NCBI GenBank assembly: GCA_937920335.1
Contig: CALGUT010000117.1
Span: 1-6,909, forward strand
Source: an uncultured Opitutales bacterium
GTDB lineage: Bacteria > Verrucomicrobiota > Verrucomicrobiia > Opitutales > UBA2995
DNA: 6,909 bases
Direction: 5' to 3'
Under the pieces are notes generated by a model. That model saw only the letters and a program-made list of their open reading frames with translations. It made no database searches and was not told where the DNA came from. A program made the translations under genes and the position numbers. Below are positions 1 to 5,591 of this stretch, one piece after another (the first letter of the stretch is position 1; every line of letters starts with the position of its first letter).

Positions 1-1
1 A

Positions 2-427
2 CTTGCTGGTATCTATGGTCCCAATCGCCACTACCTTCTTAACCAGATAGTGTCAGGTGAGGCTGAGATGGCGGGTGAAGGTGGGGCCTATTTGAACTTG
101 ATACGGGTAGAGGATATTTGCGCAGCGATTTGGAGTATCTGGACAGCTGAATCAAGGGTATTAAATTCAACCTACAATGTAGTTGATAATCAACCAGCCC
201 TCAAGAGTGAGGTTGTCGAATGGCTGGCAGAACAAACAGGTGAGCCGGTTCCGGCGTTCAATCCCGATAAATCCATTCGCAGACGTCATTTACCGAATGG
301 CAAATTGCCCAATCGTATCATCTCAAATGCGAAGCTAAAGACGGCGACCGGGTGGGAACCTGAGTTTCCTACTTACCGAGAAGGATTCGCTGATTTAATC
401 CGTGATACTGGCAGTGAGAAAAAGTAA
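2..427 (+). CDS. NAD(P)-dependent epimerase/short-chain dehydrogenase, C-terminal part (5' end outside window)
   Basis: This is the last 141 residues of an extended short-chain dehydrogenase/reductase of the NAD-dependent epimerase/dehydratase type, resembling the YeeZ-like subgroup. The frame is open to the window edge and begins LAGIYGPNRHYLL, matching the family's conserved R-x-x-GIYGP segment that follows the catalytic Tyr/Lys region. The GTG at 50 lies inside this conserved stretch and is not the start. Next come the NLIRVEDICAAI segment (around residues 36-47), equivalent to the family's 'N-I-HVDDIA' motif, the YNVVDNQP turn, and a C-terminal GWEPEFPTYREGF segment typical of the subgroup. 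The Rossmann fold with its glycine-rich NAD motif and the active-site Ser-Tyr-Lys lie upstream, outside the window, so substrate cannot be judged. The gene ends at TAA and converges on the minus-strand block 48 bp away. Family assignment is fairly sure; the specific reaction is unknown. Confidence 0.85.
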   Translation, partial: LAGIYGPNRHYLLNQIVSGEAEMAGEGGAYLNLIRVEDICAAIWSIWTAESRVLNSTYNVVDNQPALKSEVVEWLAEQTGEPVPAFNPDKSIRRRHLPNGKLPNRIISNAKLKTATGWEPEFPTYREGFADLIRDTGSEKK

Positions 428-475
428 TATGAAGACCGAATCTCCAAATTTAGATTTCTCAATTTCGTCTCTGGA

Positions 476-2812
476 TCAGTGATAGACCAGAAGTCTGTCG
501 TGGATGAGTAAAATAATATCGTCGCGCCCGTCCCCATCAAGGTCATGGACGCCGGCGTCTCGAGGCTGATAGTTCACCTGTTGGCTTCCGCGTTGAGCCG
601 TTTGGTCGAAAAGAGTGAATTCCAGAAGTTGGGTGTAGTCATTGTCGGGTGTGCGAGAAAACAATTCCATGATGTGAAGTTGTGGATCGATACCTACTAT
701 TTGGGTATTACCGTCGCTTAATCGATTGGCCACGAAAAGAAATGCATATCTGACCTCGTCAGTTTGAGGTTCGTAGAATGAATTTTGGATATCGATCTTC
801 CACCGATCTCCCTTATCGGGAATTAAGTAAAACCGTTTTTCTCCTCCTAGTAGAAGTGCTGAATTACCTTTTCCCATATCGATGTGCCGACCAATGACAG
901 GAGTGAGTGGCGGAATCTCTTTTTGGTTATTTCCCTGAAGGGATGAAACGTTACTTTTTCCAGTCCAATAGATATGGTCGTCCTTAGGGTCAAAATAGAC
1001 CATGCCCTGGGCGCCATCGCGCTTGTAAGGAACTGGGAGGTGGGCGTCTTGCTTTCTTTTGGGAGTATTGAATTGCTCCTGAATTACAAAATCTTCCTTT
1101 TCGGCGTCGTATACGATACGTCTAAGGAATCCGGTGTCTGCAATGAATAACTCATCAACTCCATTCTCATCCATATCCGAAAAATTGATACGGTCTGCTG
1201 CTAGATCATAAAGTAACGTTTTCCTAAGAGCAGCGTCTTTTCCGGTTTCCATCCATCCTTCTTCTCCCCGTTTCATAAAGATAGCGCCTTCGCGTTGGGC
1301 CAGGATGACGAGAAACGGTGTATTTTTCTCGAGGTACGCGACACTAAACCCACGGGGTTCGTTCTTGAGCTCTTCTATCTTTACCCGGGTCGCAATCCAT
1401 TCGTCATCATCATTAAGCGTATACTCCGATAAATGATAATCCCGCTTAATTTTCTCGATCAGTAGCAGTCCCCTAAACGGGTTGCTTGCCTCATGGTCAT
1501 TGAGAATGGCGATGGGTTCACCTTCCAAAGGTAAAAGCGTGGGGAAGGGGAGATCCCCTTCTTTGGTCATTGCGGAGATACCGACCAGGCGTTCCTTCTG
1601 ACTGACCTGAAAAATAACGGGTTTTTTGGTAGTGGGGTGATTAAGAATTGAGACGCCGTCGAGGAATGCGAACGAGGGAAAATTCTTTTGTGTCGAAAAT
1701 AATCCAGACTTGTCCTGCAGGAACACCTGGATTTGAGCGCCCTCAGAATCGCCGATTACAAGGTCGGTCCGCTTGTCTCCATTGAGATCGCCCCAAGTGT
1801 AAAGTGACGCATTTCGAATCGTAGAGTTTAGCGGGTAGGTATAAGCCTGAATGTCTTTAAACGGATCATTGTCCTTCAAGGTTTCTTTGCTCATCGAGAA
1901 GGTCTTTACCTGGCGCGCCCGACCTTCCGAAAAGATAAACTGTGTCTTTTCCGATTCTATTCCGGGAAGCGGTTCGTAGATCGACGTGCTGAATTCCACG
2001 GGTATTTCCGGACCGAATTGACCGATTTCGGTTTGCAGACGGGCTGCTAAGAATTGAGATGCTTGATTCGAATGGAAGTAGAGTAAGTCCGCCAATCCAT
2101 CTCCATTCAGGTCAGGAACTTGAAGGTTCCAAGCGGCGTTTTCTTCTACATAGTATTCGGTGATCTCAAAGTTCAGAGACTTTTTGGATTTTATAAATAC
2201 CAGTATTTTATCCGTTCCTATTGCGAGAATGTCCGGTTCTCCATCGCTGTTGATATCGGCTATCCTTAACGTTTCACCTCGTTGTTTCGGGCTGTATTCA
2301 TCAAAGGTCCAGGATTGTTCAAATTCTCCTTCTTTATCCTGAAGGTAAATGGAAAGAGCGTCACGGTTTCCGGTCAAAACCATATCCATTCGTCCATCGT
2401 TATTGAAGTCGTCAAGTGCCAAGTCAAAAGCGCTTTGTTCAAGGACCATAAAGCGTTTTTCAAACCATCCATCTTCTAGTTCCGGTTCCCATTTATCTTT
2501 CGCCGTCGGAGTTCCAATTTTCCGCCGTTTCGATCTCTCACTATTCTGAATTAGGAATTCGATTTTAGAAAGACCGTTATTTATGAGAGCGATGTCTGGT
2601 TTTCCGTCTCCATCGATATCACCGAACCTGGGAGCTCGAGTGTTCCAATCGAGTTTTGTAATATGAGGGCCGTCTAGAACTGACGCCTCGCCTTCGGTCA
2701 CCGCAGCGATTTCGGGTGTCCAAAAAACAACTACCAACGCTAAGCCGAATAAAAAAGTAACTGGATTAGTCCGACTTCGGGCGGAGTATGCCTTCTTGAT
2801 AAATGTTATCAT
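476..2812 (-). CDS. Secreted FG-GAP/VCBS-repeat beta-propeller protein
   Basis: I read this as a 778-residue exported protein starting at the ATG at 2812. Residues 1-37 look like a signal peptide: basic N-region (KK, R, R), a hydrophobic core at about 18-31, then an IAA site. The rest carries seven calcium-binding-like loops of the FG-GAP/VCBS type: DIDGDGKPD (65-73), DFNNDGRMD (135-143), DINSDGEPD (186-194), DLNGDGLAD (234-242), DLNGDKRTD (342-350), DMDENGVDE (546-554) and DLDGDGRDD (757-765). Such proteins fold as beta-propellers and serve in surface binding or adhesion; the ligand here is unknown. No anchor, sorting domain or enzyme domain is visible. The frame stays open up to an ATG at 2947, but that adds 45 residues inside the upstream gene with no export character and hides the signal peptide, so I reject it. 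The chosen start overlaps the upstream gene by 47 bp, with only a weak AAAGAAA stretch before it. The mature protein has no cysteine. Confidence 0.85.
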   Translation of the reverse strand: MITFIKKAYSARSRTNPVTFLFGLALVVVFWTPEIAAVTEGEASVLDGPHITKLDWNTRAPRFGDIDGDGKPDIALINNGLSKIEFLIQNSERSKRRKIGTPTAKDKWEPELEDGWFEKRFMVLEQSAFDLALDDFNNDGRMDMVLTGNRDALSIYLQDKEGEFEQSWTFDEYSPKQRGETLRIADINSDGEPDILAIGTDKILVFIKSKKSLNFEITEYYVEENAAWNLQVPDLNGDGLADLLYFHSNQASQFLAARLQTEIGQFGPEIPVEFSTSIYEPLPGIESEKTQFIFSEGRARQVKTFSMSKETLKDNDPFKDIQAYTYPLNSTIRNASLYTWGDLNGDKRTDLVIGDSEGAQIQVFLQDKSGLFSTQKNFPSFAFLDGVSILNHPTTKKPVIFQVSQKERLVGISAMTKEGDLPFPTLLPLEGEPIAILNDHEASNPFRGLLLIEKIKRDYHLSEYTLNDDDEWIATRVKIEELKNEPRGFSVAYLEKNTPFLVILAQREGAIFMKRGEEGWMETGKDAALRKTLLYDLAADRINFSDMDENGVDELFIADTGFLRRIVYDAEKEDFVIQEQFNTPKRKQDAHLPVPYKRDGAQGMVYFDPKDDHIYWTGKSNVSSLQGNNQKEIPPLTPVIGRHIDMGKGNSALLLGGEKRFYLIPDKGDRWKIDIQNSFYEPQTDEVRYAFLFVANRLSDGNTQIVGIDPQLHIMELFSRTPDNDYTQLLEFTLFDQTAQRGSQQVNYQPRDAGVHDLDGDGRDDIILLIHDRLLVYH
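2766..2812 (-). other. 47-bp overlap, DUF3352-like gene to propeller gene
   Basis: The propeller gene's preferred ATG (2810-2812) lies upstream of the TAA (2766-2768) of the DUF3352-like gene. The overlap is in different frames: the end of the first gene (YKENDNIYQEGILRPKSD) and the signal peptide of the second share bases. An A-rich stretch with AAAGAAA is the only candidate ribosome contact. The arrangement implies co-transcription and probably coupling. Confidence 0.65.
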
Positions 2813-4586
2813 TTTCTTTGTACGTGTTGGTAATCGAGAAATAGCTAAAGTCGTCAATGATAGGGGGGGGTGGTAGATTTCTAAAAGGATCTTCAGATTC
2901 TTCGAGTCCTTCCTCCATCGCAGCATTTTTCGCAAACATGGGCGCAAGATTCGAGAATACTCCAGTAAATGTTGTTAGTATTTTTTCTGCATCCGAATAG
3001 GTAATTCCAATAGGGTCGGGTGGCAGTTCATTGAGTGCGTCGCGCACGTCTCTCCGCTGGAAGATGGGCTTCCCGGGATTTTGCATCATGGATATAACCA
3101 GCTTTGCAAAGTCCTGATTGTTCTCCTCGTAGATCAAGTGTTGATCGCTCAGAAACAAAGACGGGCCAAATCCAAATTCCATCGTCTTCATAGAATAGCC
3201 GCTTGCGCCTAAGTAGTCCTGCTTAGCATAGAAACCCTGTGGATCAAAGGTTGCACTCATGCTATCGAACAACGCTTCAAACGAGACACGGTCATTAATC
3301 CCCAAAATGTAGGTGCTGCCTTGATTTAAGATTTTTTCCATGCCTCGAAATTCTTCACCGAGGTCAGCAGCAGCAGTGTTTGGAGTTTCACCAGAAACCA
3401 TGTAAAAACTACTTGAGAAATTTTCGATAAGCGCTTCATCAAATTGGACAGAAAGCATCTGTTCCATTTGAGATTTCTGAAGCTGATAGGTTTGTCCTGC
3501 AAAAGGGGATATAGTAGCTACTGTATCCTCCAGGTCTTTAAGTACTCCGGAAACATCGAAGCTTGTGACAGTCGCTTGGCTTAGATCTTCGCTAAGAAAA
3601 CTGACGTCAGGGAGTGAGTTTCCATAGTGTCCGGTAAGCTTACCAAAGAAACCCTCGTTGGGTTCTACAATTGCCATACTCTTCATTTTGAGTTCATCAG
3701 GATCTGAATCGAATGAAACAGATAATCCTCGAAACGCATCCAGTCCCAATGCTTGCAGGATATTTTCCGGAGGAGCCATGCGACCTGACTGAACTAAGGG
3801 TAAATAAAGTTCTTCAAAATTGGTGAAGGCTGATTCTACGACTTCCGACAGAAATGTGAGGTCCGCAAAAAAGAAAAGATCACTGTCTTCATAGAGTCGG
3901 AGAAAACTTTCCTGGAAGTGGTCCTTGTCTTCGAGTGAGTTACGGGAGCTTTCGCCAAGATAACGGTCTATGAAATTGCGAGCTGTTTCTTCATTATTGG
4001 TGATTGAAAGAATGTCGTCGTTGTAAAGGACGGCAATATCATCGACGAGCATGATGTAAAAGTCCTCGTATTCCACACACTCATGCTCCTCTTCCTCCAT
4101 ATCCTCGATGAGGCTTTCTTTTAAGTCATTCGGTTCAAAATCGAAAACGACCCAGAAATTTGGGGGGTTGGATGTGTCTTCAGTTTCATCGCCCATTGGG
4201 TTGAGCATCGGATTCGGAATCATAGAGAGTATATCAAATCGAGTTATTCCGATAGCAATCTGGCTGCTTTTTAGACCTTCCAAGATAGCCTCGTCATTCT
4301 CATCCTCAATCCACGGTGATCCGTCCGCCTCTTCTCCCCAATTCGGAGCGAATGCTTCTACGAGTCCATCGACGAATTCTTTTACGTCTGGCCTTTGGTA
4401 CAGTTCGTAGAATGGGTTGGACTCCCAATCTTCGCTTAGTTGGGGCATGCTAGGGATTTCTAGGTACAGGAGCGTTTCTTCTGGGAAAAGCTCAGGGAAA
4501 TCATCTCTACTAGCGGACAGAGACGGGTAGAGAAAACTACCTGCGAGGAAAACGATCGCAGCGAATCGAGACTTATTGGTCGTCAT
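2766..4586 (-). CDS. Secreted DUF3352-like protein of unknown function
   Basis: This 606-residue protein has a signal peptide (MTTNKSRFAAIVFLAG, then a likely cleavage near SLSAS at about 22-26) and no other membrane segment, so it is probably periplasmic or outer-surface. The mature N-terminus, 'FPEETLLYLEIPSMPQLSED', followed by a segment like 'NPFYELYQRPDVKEFVDGL', resembles the opening of DUF3352-type proteins of Verrucomicrobia and Planctomycetes, which start with 'P-x-x-T-L-x-Y-L-x-V' and then a 'W...P...L..DP.V..F' helix. Segments near 277-310 (LGLDAFRGLSVSF, then MAIVEPNEGFFGKL) and 330-400 also fit that plan. The family has no established biochemical role and I see no catalytic motif. 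The protein is very acidic, with a dense Asp/Glu patch at 161-176, and has a single cysteine (C170). The start overlaps the protease gene by 14 bp without a clear Shine-Dalgarno site, suggesting translational coupling. A PPPP run at 572-575 is encoded by an 8-base C tract. Existence as a gene is sure; the family name is moderate. Confidence 0.8.
   Translation of the reverse strand: MTTNKSRFAAIVFLAGSFLYPSLSASRDDFPELFPEETLLYLEIPSMPQLSEDWESNPFYELYQRPDVKEFVDGLVEAFAPNWGEEADGSPWIEDENDEAILEGLKSSQIAIGITRFDILSMIPNPMLNPMGDETEDTSNPPNFWVVFDFEPNDLKESLIEDMEEEEHECVEYEDFYIMLVDDIAVLYNDDILSITNNEETARNFIDRYLGESSRNSLEDKDHFQESFLRLYEDSDLFFFADLTFLSEVVESAFTNFEELYLPLVQSGRMAPPENILQALGLDAFRGLSVSFDSDPDELKMKSMAIVEPNEGFFGKLTGHYGNSLPDVSFLSEDLSQATVTSFDVSGVLKDLEDTVATISPFAGQTYQLQKSQMEQMLSVQFDEALIENFSSSFYMVSGETPNTAAADLGEEFRGMEKILNQGSTYILGINDRVSFEALFDSMSATFDPQGFYAKQDYLGASGYSMKTMEFGFGPSLFLSDQHLIYEENNQDFAKLVISMMQNPGKPIFQRRDVRDALNELPPDPIGITYSDAEKILTTFTGVFSNLAPMFAKNAAMEEGLEESEDPFRNLPPPPIIDDFSYFSITNTYKENDNIYQEGILRPKSD
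2863..2870 (-). repeat. 8-base C homopolymer inside the DUF3352-like gene
   Basis: Eight consecutive G on the + strand (C in the gene) encode most of a Pro572-Pro575 run, 31 codons before the stop. It is the longest homopolymer I noticed in the window. Loss of one C, or +1 ribosomal slippage, would move translation into the frame of the downstream propeller gene, which is open across this region. It is either a possible slippage site or a place where sequencing error would matter. Confidence 0.7.
4573..4586 (-). other. 14-bp stop/start overlap, protease to DUF3352-like gene
   Basis: The ATG of the DUF3352-like gene (4584-4586) lies within the last five codons of the protease gene, whose TAA is at 4573-4575. 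No Shine-Dalgarno-like sequence precedes the ATG, so reinitiation by ribosomes finishing the protease gene is the simplest way for it to be translated. This supports a single transcript for both. Confidence 0.75.
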
Positions 4587-5529
4587 TCAGATCGAGGGAA
4601 GCATTCGGTGGCTTGTTGTAACGGAATCCGTTGTTGGGGTTTCGTGGATCAAAAGCGAATGCGTCACGATTTTCGATGAATAGTTTTACCATCTCTGCAG
4701 GTATTGAGAAGCCAAGTCCTTCGGCTCCAAATGCGACGATCTTCAAGTTGTTAACTCCGACCACTTCGCCATAAAGGTTGAGCAATGGCCCACCCGAATT
4801 ACCGGGGTTAATCTCGGCTGTTGTTTGGATGAGTAAGCGACCCTTCATCACCCGGTTTTTAAGGCTCACGATACCCTCCGAAACTGAGCGCTCAAAACCA
4901 AGTGGACTACCGACTGCAAACACCCGTTGGCCCTGATCTAATTCCCCGCCGGAACCGATCGGCAAAGCTTTGAAACTCTTGTCTGAGTTTTTGATTTTTA
5001 AAAGAGCCAAGTCCCATTCTGAAGACACCGAAATAATCTCCACATCTTCGTAAAGCGATCGTTGTAACTCCTTGCCCTCGGACTTGGCCTCTTCAAATAC
5101 TGTGACCTTGATTTCTGTGTCGCCGGAAATGACGTGTTCGTTGGTGATCAGGTAGCCGTCGCCATGAATAAAGAAGCCAGAGCCCAAGCCTGTGCTGGTT
5201 TCTATGAGCACCACTCCCTCGCCGAATTCCGAAACCAACTCTGAAACCGTCTGCGGTCGTCTATCGTTACTTTCACTAAATAGGGTTCCTGACTCCAGTT
5301 GGCTCATCGCCGGAATCTCTCCAGTTACTGTGACGACACTTAGTACTGCGTCTTCAGGGATTTGAACGATACTATAGCCGAGATCGACGTAATAGGCATT
5401 ACGTTTTTGCTGGAGAATCTCGCCCTTGATGGAATATCCGTCCGCCAGCTCTAAAATAACCAGCTCGGCTTGGGATATGGATGAGAAGCAGAAAACTGCG
5501 GTCACGATGACTAAGAGGGAATGTCTCAT
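4573..5529 (-). CDS. Periplasmic trypsin-like serine protease (S1C, HtrA/Deg-type without PDZ)
   Basis: This 318-residue exported endopeptidase probably cleaves misfolded or specific envelope proteins. Residues 1-21 form a signal peptide ending SISQA before ELV. Residues 22-70 (VILELADGYSIKGEIL, then YYVDLGYSIVQIPEDAVLSV) form a small beta-rich, SH3-like domain. The trypsin-fold domain runs from about 95 to 285. Its catalytic triad is visible as His132 in LITNEHVISG, Asp173 in SSEWDLALLKI and Ser245 in NPGNSGGPLL, with the oxyanion-hole glycine just before Asn244. GSGFF and AVGSPLGF are standard HtrA landmarks. No PDZ domain follows; the protein ends with a short tail (AFDPRNPNNGFRYNKPP) of a type I associate with Verrucomicrobia/Planctomycetes S1C proteases. 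PDZ-containing Deg proteins are usually about 350-500 residues, so this is a short form. The start sits 62 bp after the kinase stop with no clear Shine-Dalgarno site, and the 3' end overlaps the next gene. The mature protein has no cysteine. Confidence 0.93.
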   Translation of the reverse strand: MRHSLLVIVTAVFCFSSISQAELVILELADGYSIKGEILQQKRNAYYVDLGYSIVQIPEDAVLSVVTVTGEIPAMSQLESGTLFSESNDRRPQTVSELVSEFGEGVVLIETSTGLGSGFFIHGDGYLITNEHVISGDTEIKVTVFEEAKSEGKELQRSLYEDVEIISVSSEWDLALLKIKNSDKSFKALPIGSGGELDQGQRVFAVGSPLGFERSVSEGIVSLKNRVMKGRLLIQTTAEINPGNSGGPLLNLYGEVVGVNNLKIVAFGAEGLGFSIPAEMVKLFIENRDAFAFDPRNPNNGFRYNKPPNASLDLNDDQ

Positions 5530-5591
5530 ATGATAGAAATGTTGATTAGCTGATGGTCGAAGATGTTCCGGTAATTCTCTGAAATAAAGGT
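5530..5591 (-). other. 62-bp intergenic gap between kinase and protease genes
   Basis: This is the longest non-coding stretch in the window. I see no stable GC-rich hairpin with a T run, so no clear terminator for the kinase gene. There is also no convincing -35/-10 pair and no Shine-Dalgarno site before the protease ATG. The sequence fits read-through from the kinase gene but does not exclude a promoter of an unfamiliar type. Confidence 0.5.

Noticed and set aside
50..427. GTG at 50 as start of a 125-residue protein
   Set aside because: The frame is open to the window edge and the upstream residues (LAGIYGPNRH) are conserved epimerase sequence, so this is an internal codon.
438..458. A possible bidirectional terminator hairpin between the convergent genes (AATCT at 439-443 pairing with AGATT at 452-456)
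   Set aside because: It has only five mostly A-T pairs and an 8-base loop with no strong T run; too weak to call.
429..482. A 17-codon ORF starting at ATG 429, just after the epimerase stop
   Set aside because: It is very short, resembles no known protein, has no ribosome site and overlaps the convergent gene's end.
2813..2947. A 45-residue N-terminal extension of the propeller gene up to the ATG at 2947
   Set aside because: It lies wholly inside the DUF3352-like gene, looks non-coding in this frame, adds a cysteine, and would bury the signal peptide that begins at 2812.
4108..4410. A 100-residue plus-strand reading frame opposite the DUF3352-like gene, and similar ones at 2160-2549 and 6265-6828
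   Set aside because: They are low-complexity Ser/Arg/Phe-rich antisense shadows of well-supported minus-strand genes, with no recognisable domains.
5530..5536. TATCAT just before the protease ATG as a -10 promoter element
   Set aside because: It abuts the start codon, leaving no room for a transcription start, and no -35 partner is visible.
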